The notes: a model not told the origin generated them from the letters alone. 64,000 nucleotides of DNA from Rathayibacter sp. VKM Ac-2804 (GCF_009866655.1 NZ_CP047420.1:124001-188000), one strand, 5' to 3'. Positions 27,101 to 35,733 are shown, counted from the stretch's first letter. Translations and numbers: made by a program.

Positions 27101-28801
27101 GTGACGGATGAGGGACGCCTGATCGCAGGACGGTATCAGGTCGGGCCCCGGCTCGGTCGCGGCGGGATGTCCGAGGTCTACCTCGGCACCGACACCCGCC
27201 TGGGCCGCACGGTCGCGATCAAGGAGCTCAAGCTCTCGCTGTCGTCCGACTCGGCCTTCCGCCTGCGCTTCCGGCAGGAGGCGCAGTCCGCCTCGCGGAT
27301 GTCGCACCCGACCATCGTCCGCGTCTTCGACGCCGGCGAGGAGGTCTCCCTCGACGACAACGGCGCGGAGTCGCGCCGTCCGTTCATCGTGATGGAGCAC
27401 ATCGAGGGGCGCCTGCTCAAGGACGTCATCGCCGAGGGTCCCGTCGACGTCGACGAGGCCGTCCGCATCACGGAGGGCATCCTCACCGCGCTCGAGTACT
27501 CGCACCGCGCGGGCGTGGTCCACCGCGACATCAAGCCCGGCAACATCATGCTGACCCCCTCGGGCCAGGTGAAGGTCATGGACTTCGGGATCGCCCGCGC
27601 CGTCTCCGACTCCGCCGCGACCGTCGCGCAGACGACCGCGATCCTCGGCACCGCCGCCTACTTCTCGCCGGAGCAGGCGAAGGGCGAGCAGGTCGACGCG
27701 CGCAGCGACCTCTACTCCGCCGGCATCGTCCTCTTCGAGCTGCTCACCGGCCGCGCCCCGTTCCGCGGCGACACCCCTGTGGCGGTCGCCTACCAGCACG
27801 TCAGCGAGACCCCGCCGGCCCCGAGCTCGATCAATCCCGCCGTCTCTCCCGCCCTCGACGGCGTGGTCGCCCGGGCGCTGTCGAAGGACCGCTACGAGCG
27901 CTTCCAGGGCGCCGCCGAGTTCCGCGACGACCTGCGCGACGCCGCCGCCGGCCGCCTCCCCGACCACCGTCCGATCGACGAGCTGACCACGTCGCTCTTC
28001 GCGGCGCGTGGCGGCGGCATGAACGACTCCGAGCTCGCCCTGCGCCAGCTCGCGGAGGACAACTCGATCGTCCGGACGCAGCGCCGCCCGCCGGTGCTCT
28101 GGATCTGGTCGTCGATCGTCGTGCTCGCCGTCATCGTCGCTGCGCTGGTCATCTGGGTGCTCACGCTCCAGCCGACGACCACGCTGCCCTCGCAGTCCCG
28201 CGAGGTCCCCGCGCTCACGGGCACCAGCTACGACAGCGCCCAGTCGACGCTGACGGAGCTCGATCTGGTGGCGAGCCAGCTCGCCGAGTTCGACGACACG
28301 GTCCCGGCGGGCGAGGTGATCCGCACCGATCCCGGGTCCGGCACCATCGTCGCTCCCGAGACCGTCATCCGGGTCTACGTGTCGCAGGGCGCGCAGCCGG
28401 TCGCCGTCCCCGAGACGGCCGGGTCGACCCTCGAGGAGGCGATCGCCGCCCTCACCGGGGCCGGCTTCAGCGAGGGATCGCAGACCCGGCAGAACTCCCC
28501 CACCGTTCCCGCCGACGTCGTGCTCTCGAGCACTCCGGACGGCGGCCAGCAGCTCGAGCCGGGCACGCAGGTCGACCTCGTCGTGTCCTCCGGGCAGGTC
28601 ACCCTGCCCGACCTGGTCGGCCAGACGCTGAGCACGGCCCTGGCCACTCTCGCCTCCGAGCAGCTCCAGCTGATCGGCGAGGAGGCCCCCGACGAGACCT
28701 GCGAGTCCGTGCGGGCCAACCCGCCGATCACCACACAGTCGGTCGCTCCGGGTGACGTCCCCCAGGGCTCGACGATCGAGCTCGGCTTCTGCGCCGGCTG
28801 A
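27101..28801 (+). CDS. pknB: PknB-type serine/threonine protein kinase with PASTA repeats
   Basis: A 566-residue transmembrane kinase that senses lipid II and muropeptides through its external PASTA domains and regulates wall growth and division. The kinase domain (about 11-275) has LGRGGMSEVY, Lys41, HRDIKPGN with Asp143, DFG 161-163 and the activation loop GTAAYFSPEQ. One membrane helix (SSIVVLAVIVAALVIWVL) is followed by three PASTA repeats beginning VPALTGTSYDSA, VPETAGSTLEEA and LPDLVGQTLSTA; two Cys lie in the last. GTG 27101 is preferred to GTG 27095 because GGGAG is better spaced to it. Unlike many relatives it is not contiguous with pknA and should have its own promoter in 26808-27100. 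Confidence 0.95.
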   Translation: MTDEGRLIAGRYQVGPRLGRGGMSEVYLGTDTRLGRTVAIKELKLSLSSDSAFRLRFRQEAQSASRMSHPTIVRVFDAGEEVSLDDNGAESRRPFIVMEHIEGRLLKDVIAEGPVDVDEAVRITEGILTALEYSHRAGVVHRDIKPGNIMLTPSGQVKVMDFGIARAVSDSAATVAQTTAILGTAAYFSPEQAKGEQVDARSDLYSAGIVLFELLTGRAPFRGDTPVAVAYQHVSETPPAPSSINPAVSPALDGVVARALSKDRYERFQGAAEFRDDLRDAAAGRLPDHRPIDELTTSLFAARGGGMNDSELALRQLAEDNSIVRTQRRPPVLWIWSSIVVLAVIVAALVIWVLTLQPTTTLPSQSREVPALTGTSYDSAQSTLTELDLVASQLAEFDDTVPAGEVIRTDPGSGTIVAPETVIRVYVSQGAQPVAVPETAGSTLEEAIAALTGAGFSEGSQTRQNSPTVPADVVLSSTPDGGQQLEPGTQVDLVVSSGQVTLPDLVGQTLSTALATLASEQLQLIGEEAPDETCESVRANPPITTQSVAPGDVPQGSTIELGFCAG

Positions 28802-28883
28802 CCCGCGCCCCCGAAGGGGCGCATCGAGCGGCGAAGCCGCTTCGCGTCTCGATGGTCGAGGAAGCGACGCGGCTGCGCCCCCT

Positions 28884-29013
28884 CATGCTGGTCGAGTAGC
28901 CCCGCAGGGGCGTATCGAGACCCACCGTCGGCAGCAGGGCAGGTCTGCAGACTCGTCCTTCTGCCGCTGGTCGATCTCGATACGCCCGCTGCGCGGGCTA
29001 CTCGATCAGCATG
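28884..29013. repeat. Inverted pair of REP-like palindromic elements
   Basis: Two copies of the roughly 40-base element (GGTCTCGATACG ... CTACTCGACCAGCATG) lie in opposite directions: 28884-28923 (minus) and 28973-29013 (plus). They separate the convergent pknB and AraC genes. A degenerate third copy, mainly its hairpin GCGAAGCCGCTTCGC, lies at about 28818-28861. Confidence 0.85.
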
Positions 29014-29029
29014 GACGACACCGTCCGCC

Positions 29030-30025
29030 CTACGCCCGCCGCGCCGCGTCCGCGAGTGGCAGCGCGAGGTGCAGGATCCCGTCGTCCGGGGAGCCGGCCT
29101 CGACCGGTGTCCCGACCCGCCCGCGGATGTCACTGGGCGTGAGCCCCTCCCGGCGCTTCAGCGCCCGGCGCAGGTGATCGGCCGAGGAGAAGCCCGACGC
29201 TGCGGCGATGGCCTCCAGCGGCACCTCGCGCGGCCGCCGCCGCAGCAGCTCGACCGCGCTCGCGACGCGCGCGCGCTCGATCTCGCTCGCCACCGTCGTC
29301 CCCGCGTCCTCGAACAGTCGCTGCAGGGAGCGAGTGGACACGTTGACGGCGTCAGCCACCGCCTCCGGCGTGCACCGCGGCGTCCGGTGGGTCCGATCGA
29401 TCACGGTCCGCGCCCGCCCGAGCGTCGCCGCGCGAACACTCGTCGTCCCCGGCTGGGAACCGGCCGAAGCGAGGAACGCGCTCACCAGCAGCTGCTTGAC
29501 GACGTGCCCGAAGCCCTCGACCTCACTGTCGGAGGGGAGGCCGGTGCCCGACTCCGCCGCGAGCGCGAACGCCGTCGTGAAGGCGAAGGCCGCACGCGTG
29601 GACCGCGCGTCCGGATCCAGCCCGTGCACGTTCCCGCCGAGATCGAAGCCGTAGCGGCGCATCTCGTCCGCCCGGATGGTGACCTGGAGCGAGGTGACGG
29701 GCATCGTCGACTCGGTGGTGAAGCTGGTCGTGCCCGGCTGGTAGGCGATCGAGCCCGGGCGGAGCAGGACGGTCCGGTCCGGACCCACGAGCCTGACCGC
29801 ACCCTCGATGAGGAAGCTGAAGTTCAGGTAGGACGTGTCGTCCGCACCCCAGGTGCCGCGGAGGACGCGCAGCGGCGAGGTCGTCAGGAGCACGACGCTG
29901 ATGCCCGCCGCAGTGAAACCGGACCCGGCCATGCGCGGCACGGTTCCCGGCTTGACCACGATCCGCGGCCCGAGAGTCTCGAGCTCCCTTATTCCGGAAT
30001 AAGCCCAAGAAATCGCTTCCACCAT
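29030..30025 (-). CDS. AraC-family transcriptional regulator
   Basis: A 331-residue regulator with an N-terminal cupin-like sensing part (SYLNFSFLIEGAVRLVGP, LLRPGSIAYQPGTTSFT) and a C-terminal double helix-turn-helix from about residue 225 (EAVADAVNVSTRSLQRLFEDAG and PLEAIAAASGFSSADHLRRALKRREG). It resembles the AraC_binding_2 class rather than sugar-binding AraC. The start is uncertain: ATG 30025 makes the palindrome CTTATTCCGGAATAAG (29988-30003) coding, whereas a start further in (for example ATG 29934) would leave that palindrome as an operator. Target unknown. Confidence 0.85.
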   Translation of the reverse strand: MVEAISWAYSGIRELETLGPRIVVKPGTVPRMAGSGFTAAGISVVLLTTSPLRVLRGTWGADDTSYLNFSFLIEGAVRLVGPDRTVLLRPGSIAYQPGTTSFTTESTMPVTSLQVTIRADEMRRYGFDLGGNVHGLDPDARSTRAAFAFTTAFALAAESGTGLPSDSEVEGFGHVVKQLLVSAFLASAGSQPGTTSVRAATLGRARTVIDRTHRTPRCTPEAVADAVNVSTRSLQRLFEDAGTTVASEIERARVASAVELLRRRPREVPLEAIAAASGFSSADHLRRALKRREGLTPSDIRGRVGTPVEAGSPDDGILHLALPLADAARRA

Positions 30026-30411
30026 GTGATGCCTCGGAATTCTCTATTCGACGGCTCCGGTCCCCTAACCGGCGCCCTCCGATTATGCCTGGGGAGCGCC
30101 GCGCATCATCCGCCAGGGCTCCGTCAAATCACGCCACCTGGTTGGGGGGGCTCCCGGAATCGATCAGAGGGTGGTTCGCCGTCCTGGCGCCGATCGTGAC
30201 AGGAGTACGCGCTCTCATAGCGCTTCTGTGGCGCGGATCGCAGCATCGCTGACGGGGAGAGGCACCCCCTATCAGGGGGCCACCGGACGGAGCGATTGCT
30301 CGGCCCGACAGGCGTGAATAGCCTGACGATAACCTCGCGAATTCGTTTGTCCGCACGGTGCGATAAGCGTCGCTGCGACGGGTCCTCACCCCGCCGCACT
30401 CGGTCTCCCGA
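30026..30411. other. Intergenic region without recognisable gene
   Basis: These 386 bases lie between two minus-strand genes. They contain a small perfect stem CCCCCT/AGGGGG near 30267-30281 and AT-rich stretches near 30035-30060 and 30325-30345, compatible with the AraC promoter. No protein-like frame is convincing on either strand. Confidence 0.4.
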
Positions 30412-31014
30412 TCACCGAGCCGGAGGAGTCCGCTCCGCCTCGGCGAGCCAGTTCGCCAGGAACCGGCGGCCGCCCTCGGTGAGGACGGACTCGGGGTGGA
30501 ACTGGACCCCGACCGCGGGTGCGGAGCGGTGACGCAGCGCCATCACGACACCGTCGGGCGTCTCCGCCGTGACCGCGAGCTCCGGGGGCAGGGTGGAGCG
30601 CTGGACTGCGAGCGAGTGGTAGCGCATCGCCGTGAACCCCGACGGGATCCCGGCAAACAGCGGGTCGCCGTCGTGCACGACCGAGGAGGTCCGGCCGTGC
30701 AGCAGCTCCGGAGCCCGGCCCACGCGAGCGCCGAGTGCGTGGGCGAGCACCTGGTGGCCGAGGCAGACCCCGAGCAGCGGTTGCGCCACGGCGACCGCGT
30801 GCCGCACGAGCGCCGCCGACGTCGGTGCGTCCTCCGGTCGTCCCGGCCCGGGAGACAGCAGGATCCCGTCACTCCCGGCCGCGCGCTCGATCGCCTCCCG
30901 AGGGGACAGCTCTCCCCCCTCGACGACGTCGACCTCCGCTCCCGCCTCCCGGAGGTAGGCGACCAGGGTGAAGACGAAGCTGTCGTAGTTGTCGACCACC
31001 AGCACGCGCGTCAT
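30412..31014 (-). CDS. Glutamine amidotransferase, anthranilate/aminodeoxychorismate synthase component II
   Basis: A 200-residue class I glutaminase that supplies ammonia for anthranilate (TrpG) or aminodeoxychorismate (PabA). It has the nucleophile motif GVCLGHQ, the oxyanion segment SPGPGRPEDAP, and the His/Glu of the triad in FHPES. Length and order are complete. No synthase component I is nearby, so TrpG cannot be told from PabA; the location beside pknB is a common actinobacterial arrangement. The start ATG 31014 gives the typical MxRVLVVDNYDSF N-terminus. Confidence 0.93.
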   Translation of the reverse strand: MTRVLVVDNYDSFVFTLVAYLREAGAEVDVVEGGELSPREAIERAAGSDGILLSPGPGRPEDAPTSAALVRHAVAVAQPLLGVCLGHQVLAHALGARVGRAPELLHGRTSSVVHDGDPLFAGIPSGFTAMRYHSLAVQRSTLPPELAVTAETPDGVVMALRHRSAPAVGVQFHPESVLTEGGRRFLANWLAEAERTPPAR

Positions 31015-31039
31015 CGCGGTGGCCGCGTCCGCGCCGGCG

Positions 31040-31198
31040 TCACGACCCGACGGTGACGTTCTGGTCGAGCACGAGCGACTGCACCCAGGGGAAGACCCAC
31101 TCGGCCAGCGCGGCGAGCACGGCCACCAGCAGGACGATCACGAGGAGCAGCCGGAGCCACCAGGGCCCGGGCAGGATCCGCCACAGCGCTGCGTACAC
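31040..31198 (-). CDS. Small single-pass membrane protein downstream of sortase
   Basis: A 52-residue ORF from GTG 31198 with AGGAGGGC six bases upstream. The product VYAALWRILPGPWWLRLLL continues into one membrane helix (about 17-35) and an external tail ending DQNVTVGS. The pattern (short Trp/Pro N-terminus, one helix, DVTVG-like end) recurs next to actinobacterial class E sortases. The start lies just after the sortase stop (two bases between), so the two are cotranscribed. Function unknown. Confidence 0.75.
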   Translation of the reverse strand: MYAALWRILPGPWWLRLLLVIVLLVAVLAALAEWVFPWVQSLVLDQNVTVGS

Positions 31199-31200
31199 GG

Positions 31201-31998
31201 TCAGCCCTCCTGCGCGAGTGAGCCGGCGATCTCCGCCGGCGCCCCGGCGGATCGCGGCTGCCACGACTCGAAGACGCCGTAGGCGATGATCCGCTCGGCG
31301 GTCGAGTACAGCGGATTGCAGCTGGTGAGCGTGATGAGCCGGTCCGTGGCGGTTGCGCCGCTGGTCCAGGGCACCGGATCGATCACCTGGATCTCGGAGG
31401 GCTGCACGTACTCGAGGTTGCGGAACCGGTAGGTGTACCAGCCGTCCGCCGTCTCGATGTAGATCGCGTCGCCCAGCTGGAGCTCGTCGATCAGGTGCAT
31501 GCCTCCGCCGTAGGCGCTGCGATGCGCCGCGAGGGCGAAGTTCCCCGCCTCACCGGGCATCTGCGTGCCCGGGTAGTGGCCGATGCTGCCCTCGTCGAGG
31601 ACGTTCTCGGCATCCACTCCCTCCGCGATCGTGCGGACCCAGCCCTCGCCGTAGCGCGGGATGTAGAGGTTGCCGAACGAGGTGTCGAGGGCCGACACCG
31701 GTGCGATCACCGGGTCGCCGAAGCCGGCCGGGGTCTCGCTCGGCGCCGTCGACGGCTCGGGAGCCGGAGCGGGGTCGCCCCAGCTCTGACGGAGCTCCGC
31801 GGCCTCGGAGGTCTGCTGCCCGGCGATCACCGCGTCGTTCCACCACAGCTGCCAGCCGAGATAGAGGAGGACGAGCGCGCCCGCCGTCATCAGCAGCTCG
31901 CCCAGGACGCCGAAGAACGTCAGTCGCCGGCGCGGTCGGCGGCTCGGTCGCCGGTCGCGCAGGCGCAGCGGGGCGGCAGCGTTCGACGGGACGGTCAT
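31201..31998 (-). CDS. Class E sortase
   Basis: A 265-residue membrane transpeptidase that joins surface proteins to the wall or assembles pilus-like structures. An Arg-rich cytoplasmic N-terminus and one helix (about 30-50, GVLGELLMTAGALVLLYLGW) precede a Pro/Ser linker and the sortase barrel. Catalytic residues are visible: His in LAAHRSAYGG, Cys in TLTSCNPLYS, Arg in TAERIIAYG. Class E sortases are the actinobacterial housekeeping type. Its substrate (LAXTG-type protein) is not in this window. Confidence 0.95.
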   Translation of the reverse strand: MTVPSNAAAPLRLRDRRPSRRPRRRLTFFGVLGELLMTAGALVLLYLGWQLWWNDAVIAGQQTSEAAELRQSWGDPAPAPEPSTAPSETPAGFGDPVIAPVSALDTSFGNLYIPRYGEGWVRTIAEGVDAENVLDEGSIGHYPGTQMPGEAGNFALAAHRSAYGGGMHLIDELQLGDAIYIETADGWYTYRFRNLEYVQPSEIQVIDPVPWTSGATATDRLITLTSCNPLYSTAERIIAYGVFESWQPRSAGAPAEIAGSLAQEG

Positions 31999-32145
31999 GC
32001 GACGAGTCTAGGCGCGGGTCACGCGCCGCAGACGGCCCTCCGGCGCCCGCTGGCGCGTTCTCCACAGGCGCTCCCGGGCGTCTCCGCGGCATCACCCCGG
32101 TCTCGCGCTCCCGGTCGACGGTCCTCGCCCGGTACAGTGGAAGGC

Positions 32146-32388
32146 ATGGCACGAGCGACGAAGAGCCCGAAGCCCGAGCGCGACGAGGCCCGGACCGGTG
32201 AGGACGCACCCAATCCGGTGTGGTTCAAGCCCGTCATGTTCGGGTTCATGCTGCTGGGCCTCGCCTGGATCATCGTCTTCTACGTCAGCCAGGGCACGCT
32301 CCCGGTCCCGGACCTCGGCAACGCCAACATCCTGATCGGCTTCGGCATCGCCTTCATCGGCTTCCTGATGACCACGCGCTGGCGCTGA
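32146..32388 (+). CDS. crgA: Cell division protein CrgA
   Basis: An 80-residue protein with two membrane helices (about 29-48, VMFGFMLLGLAWIIVFYVSQ, and 58-76, ANILIGFGIAFIGFLMTT) joined by the short loop LPVPDLGN, exactly the CrgA layout. CrgA recruits division proteins and coordinates FtsZ and septal PBPs in actinobacteria. ATG 32146 follows GTGGAAGG. It is divergent from the sortase. Confidence 0.95.
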   Translation: MARATKSPKPERDEARTGEDAPNPVWFKPVMFGFMLLGLAWIIVFYVSQGTLPVPDLGNANILIGFGIAFIGFLMTTRWR

Positions 32389-32398
32389 CCAGCCGCGC

Positions 32399-33229
32399 AT
32401 GAACGACGCCCCGTCCGGTCCGCCGACGGGGCGTCCGTCGTCGGCGGACCCGGCCTCGACCGTGACGCGCCTGCGTGCGGCGGGGTGCGTGTTCGCGGAG
32501 GAGGAGGCGGATCTCCTGCACGGTGCGGCCACCGATGCCGATCGCCTCGAGTCCCTGCTGCGTCGCCGCGAGGGCGGCGAGCCGCTGGAGCAGATCCTCG
32601 GCTGGGTCGCCTTCCGCGGGTTGCGCATCCCGGTGGTCCCCGGAGTCTTCGTGCCCCGGCGTCGCACCGAGGCGGTCGTCGACGCCGCCCTCGCACTGCT
32701 CGACGGACGCGGGCCCGCGACCGTCCTCGACCTGTGCTGCGGTGCCGGAGCGATCGCCCGGGCGCTGGCCGAGGAGCGCGACGGCCTCGCACTGCACGCG
32801 GCCGACCTCTCCCCCGCCGCCGTCGCCTGCGCGCGACGCACGCTGGCGGGGCTCGCCCCGGTCCACCAGGGCGACCTCTTCGAGGCCCTGCCCGAGGAGC
32901 TGCGCGGCCGGATCGATCTCGTCGTCGTCAACGCGCCCTACGTGCCGACCGCCGCGATCGCCCTGATGCCGCCCGAGGCGCGCCTGCACGAGCCGGCGTC
33001 GACGCTCGACGGCGGGAGCGACGGTCTCGCTCTGCACCGGCGGATCGCGGCGGAGGTCGTCCCCTGGCTCGGCGACGGCGGCGCGGTCGTGATCGAGACC
33101 AGCCGCGAGCAGGCGGAGCGGACGGCGGCGCTCTTCGCCGACGCGGGATTCGACCCGACGATCCTCCTCGACGACTACCGCGACGCCACGGTCGTCTCGG
33201 CCCCGCTCCGGCGAACTACACGCGTGTAA
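32399..33229 (+). CDS. PrmC-like protein-(glutamine-N5) methyltransferase paralogue
   Basis: A 276-residue Rossmann methyltransferase. The SAM site is VLDLCCGAGAIARALA, followed by an acidic strand end HAADLSP. The catalytic motif is NAPYVP where true PrmC/HemK has NPPY. An N-terminal helical domain (about 15-75) with EPLEQILGWVAFRGL matches PrmC. These traits fit the actinobacterial PrmC-related family of unknown substrate (TIGR03704) rather than the release-factor enzyme. It lies 11 bases after crgA, probably cotranscribed. Confidence 0.87.
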   Translation: MNDAPSGPPTGRPSSADPASTVTRLRAAGCVFAEEEADLLHGAATDADRLESLLRRREGGEPLEQILGWVAFRGLRIPVVPGVFVPRRRTEAVVDAALALLDGRGPATVLDLCCGAGAIARALAEERDGLALHAADLSPAAVACARRTLAGLAPVHQGDLFEALPEELRGRIDLVVVNAPYVPTAAIALMPPEARLHEPASTLDGGSDGLALHRRIAAEVVPWLGDGGAVVIETSREQAERTAALFADAGFDPTILLDDYRDATVVSAPLRRTTRV

Positions 33230-33469
33230 TTATCCCCAGGTGTTGAAACTCCTGTGGAGAACTCCGCAGGCCGCGCAGGGCCGCGGATGCGGAGGCCGTG
33301 CCGGCCCGCATCGGCGGCGGGCCGGGGCGGGATCGGTGATCCCGAGGGCGTCGGAGTCACGGCTCCGAATGACAACGGCGTAGTTCTCCCCAGTGTTAAC
33401 AACTCTGTGGATAACTTCGTCCCCAGCTGTGGAGAGCAGCTGTGGACAGTGCGCGCGTCCTGTGGACGG
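33230..33469. other. Cluster of DnaA-box-like sequences outside oriC
   Basis: A perfect box TGTGGATAA lies at 33406-33414. Near matches are TTATCCCCA (33230-33238), TGTGGAGAA (33253-33261), TTCTCCCCA (33384-33392), TGTGGAGAG (33428-33436), TGTGGACAG (33441-33449) and TGTGGACGG (33461-33469). The first four plus the perfect box form two similar dyads about 150 bases apart. There is no gene here; it lies between convergent genes. Confidence 0.6.
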
Positions 33470-33491
33470 TCGCTCGGCGCGCTCCGGGCGC

Positions 33492-34373
33492 TCAGGCCAG
33501 GACGTACGCGCCGACGGTGATCGCGACGAGACCGGCGCCGATCAGCCCGACGAGGAGGTTCTGGACGCGCCGCTGCGAGCGCTGCCGCGTCCGGGTGAAG
33601 ACCAGCCCGATCAGCGCGCCGGCGACGAGGCCGCCCACGTGCGCCTGCCACGCGACGTTCATGCCGGGCAGGAAGCCGATCACCAGGTTCAGGCCGACCA
33701 GCACCAGCAGCTGCGAGGCCTGACCGCCGAGGTGGCGGAGGATCACGAGGTACGCGCCCATCAGCCCGAAGATGGCGCCCGAGGCGCCGATCACCGGGGT
33801 CAGCGGGCTGGAGAGGATCAGGACGCCGACCGAGCCGGCGAAGCCGCTGAGGAGGAACAGCGTCAGGTAGCGTCCGCGGCCGAGCATCCGCTCGAGCGCC
33901 ATGCCGAAGACCCACAGCGTGTACATGTTGAGAAGCAGGTGGAACGGCACCACGAAGAAGAGGGAGGTGCTGTGCGCGAAGATCGAGGTGATCATCCGCC
34001 ACGGCTCGAAACCGGCGCCGAAGCCGGGCAGCGTGTAGGCCGGGAAGTACGCGATCGCGTTGAGCACCGTGTCGCCGACGAACGGCAGCACCTCGAGGAT
34101 CCAGACCAGGACGCAGAGCGCGATGATCGCGTAGGTGACCGTCGGCTGGTCCGCCCGCGTCATGGCCCGCACCCGCGAAACGAGCGGCCCGCGCACTCGC
34201 GGCGCCTCACTGCGCTGCTGGGCCATGTCGTCGGGGCAGATGACGCCGACCGGTGCCGGGGTCTGGCACTCGCCGCAGATCGTGCGACCGCACCGCTGGC
34301 AGCGCACGAAGCTCTGGCGATCGGGGTGGCGGTAGCAGGTGTAGGTGCTGCTGCTCGGCGGGACCTGGGTCAC
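33492..34373 (-). CDS. Rhomboid-family intramembrane serine protease with N-terminal zinc-binding segment
   Basis: A 293-residue polytopic membrane protease. The N-terminus has a B-box-like metal site (CYRHPDRQSFVRCQRCGRTICGEC, two residue pairs of Cys plus His). The rhomboid domain (about 75-293) has WRMITSIFAHS, HLLLNMYTLW, the nucleophile motif GASGAIFG and the catalytic His in WQAHVGGLVAG. Start is GTG 34373 with GGAGGAACGTTC upstream; longer versions lack a protein-like N-terminus. It follows ppiA on the same strand with a hairpin between. Its substrate is not known. Confidence 0.93.
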   Translation of the reverse strand: MTQVPPSSSTYTCYRHPDRQSFVRCQRCGRTICGECQTPAPVGVICPDDMAQQRSEAPRVRGPLVSRVRAMTRADQPTVTYAIIALCVLVWILEVLPFVGDTVLNAIAYFPAYTLPGFGAGFEPWRMITSIFAHSTSLFFVVPFHLLLNMYTLWVFGMALERMLGRGRYLTLFLLSGFAGSVGVLILSSPLTPVIGASGAIFGLMGAYLVILRHLGGQASQLLVLVGLNLVIGFLPGMNVAWQAHVGGLVAGALIGLVFTRTRQRSQRRVQNLLVGLIGAGLVAITVGAYVLA

Positions 34374-34399
34374 GAACGTTCCTCCGGGAGAGAGAGAAC

Positions 34400-34429
34400 G
34401 AGGGCCGGGCCCAGACGGACCCGACCCTC
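34400..34429 (-). terminator. Hairpin between ppiA and rhomboid gene
   Basis: GAGGGTCGGGTCC and GGGCCCGGCCCTC on the minus strand form a 12-bp stem with one G-U pair and a small loop. It lies just past the ppiA stop and could end or attenuate the transcript. Confidence 0.5.
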
Positions 34430-34449
34430 GATGAGTGGTGGTGAGGCGA

Positions 34450-34989
34450 TCAGACCTCGGTGATCTCGACGCTCTCGATGACGACGTCCTCGAGGGGCTT
34501 GTCGCGACCGTCGGTCGCCACGGCCGACAGCGAGTCGACGACCTTCTTGGACTCGTCGTCGGCGACGGCGCCGAAGATGGTGTGCTTGCCCTGGAGCCAG
34601 GTGGTCGGCGCGACGGTGATGAAGAACTGCGAGCCGTTGGTGCCGCGGCCCGCCTGCTTGCCGGCGTTGGCCATCGCGAGGATGTAGGGCTGGGTGAAGT
34701 CGAGCTCGGAGTTGATCTCATCGTCGAACTGGTAGCCCGGGCCGCCGATGCCCTGGCCGAGCGGGTCGCCGCCCTGGAGCATGAAGTCGGGGATGATGCG
34801 GTGGAAGACGGTGCCGTTGTAGAGCGGCTCCTTCGTCTTCGCGCCCGTCGCCGGGTGGGTCCATTCGATGTCGCCGGTCGCGAGACCGACGAAGTTGCGG
34901 ACCGTCTTCGGCGCGTGGTTGCCGTAGAGGTTGACGACGATGTCGCCCTTGGTCGTGTGGAACGTCGCGACTGCGGTGTGCAAAGGCAT
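34450..34989 (-). CDS. ppiA: Cyclophilin-type peptidyl-prolyl cis-trans isomerase
   Basis: A 179-residue cytoplasmic protein-folding enzyme. The cyclophilin fold is clear: VNLYGNHAPKTVRNFVGLA, FHRIIPDFMLQGGDP with the catalytic Arg, GPGYQFDDEI, LAMANAGKQAGRGTNGSQFFI, and the CsA-pocket equivalent LQGKHTIFGAV. No signal peptide. ATG 34989 is chosen because the product then begins MPLHTAVATFHTTKGD like other actinobacterial PpiA proteins; ATG 35028 would add 13 non-conserved residues. Confidence 0.95.
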   Translation of the reverse strand: MPLHTAVATFHTTKGDIVVNLYGNHAPKTVRNFVGLATGDIEWTHPATGAKTKEPLYNGTVFHRIIPDFMLQGGDPLGQGIGGPGYQFDDEINSELDFTQPYILAMANAGKQAGRGTNGSQFFITVAPTTWLQGKHTIFGAVADDESKKVVDSLSAVATDGRDKPLEDVVIESVEITEV

Positions 34990-35125
34990 GGGTGGATTCT
35001 CGCACAGCGGCTCTGTAGGGCTCCGCAACGCCGGGTGTCAATGCGCTGGGTGCGCGATGCGCGGGCCGCGTGATGAGTGGCAGTATTGAGCCGTTGTTCG
35101 CCGCTCGTAGCCGATGGAGGACCAA

Positions 35126-35686
35126 GTGGGTCTGTCACGTAAGCACAAGAAGGATCTCAAGCGCCTCCGCAAGAACGCCGAGGCGGTCTGGAGTGAGCAG
35201 CAGGAGGTGCTGGCGCACGCCGCCTCCGTTCTCGAGAAGAGCCGCCGCCACGCGACCACGTACGCGAAGAAGGAGGTCGTGCCTGCCGTCAAGGACGCCT
35301 ACTCGAGCCGGGTGAAGCCCGTCTACGACAACGGGGTCTCCGCCGTCGAGGGCACGTACTCCTCCGCACGCGACGCCTACAAGCACAAGGTCCTCCCGAC
35401 CTTCGCCGCTGTCGGCGGGACCGCGGCGGCCGCGTTCGAGGCCGCCAAGGACTCGAAGAACCGCGCGAAGCTCGCCGAGATCTCGAAGGCGCGCTGGGAG
35501 GAGCTCACCACTCCCCCGAAGAAGAAGAACAAGGTCGGCACGGTCTTCGCGATCGGCGCCGCCCTCGTCGCCGTGGGCGGCATCGGCTACGCCGTCTGGC
35601 AGACGTTCCGTGCCGACGACGAGCTGTGGGTCGCCGAGGACGAGCCGGCCAGCGCCGCGCAGTCGCCGGCGTCGACCGCTTCCTGA
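35126..35686 (+). CDS. Lys/Ala-rich membrane-anchored protein of unknown function
   Basis: A 186-residue protein. GTG 35126 with GGAGG five bases upstream is preferred to ATG 35114, which is itself inside the binding site. The N-terminal 130 residues are Lys- and Ala-rich and helical (GLSRKHKKDLKRLRKNAEAV, VLEKSRRHATTYAKKEV, DAYKHKVLPTFAAV). A helix at about 141-160 (GTVFAIGAALVAVGGIGYAVW) spans the membrane, and an acidic/Ser tail follows. It lacks helicase motifs, despite the name such proteins sometimes carry. It is divergent from ppiA. Confidence 0.8.
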   Translation: MGLSRKHKKDLKRLRKNAEAVWSEQQEVLAHAASVLEKSRRHATTYAKKEVVPAVKDAYSSRVKPVYDNGVSAVEGTYSSARDAYKHKVLPTFAAVGGTAAAAFEAAKDSKNRAKLAEISKARWEELTTPPKKKNKVGTVFAIGAALVAVGGIGYAVWQTFRADDELWVAEDEPASAAQSPASTAS

Positions 35687-35693
35687 CTCGCCG

Positions 35694-35733
35694 CGTGAGG
35701 CCCGGACACCGCACTGCGGGTCCGGGCCTCACG
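35694..35733 (+). terminator. Terminator after the Lys/Ala-rich protein gene
   Basis: A 14-bp perfect stem (CGTGAGGCCCGGAC at 35694-35707, complement at 35720-35733) lies eight bases after the stop codon. Confidence 0.75.

Noticed and set aside
35126..35686. DNA helicase annotation for the Lys/Ala-rich protein
   Set aside because: No Walker or helicase motif is present; it is a Lys-rich helical protein with one membrane helix.
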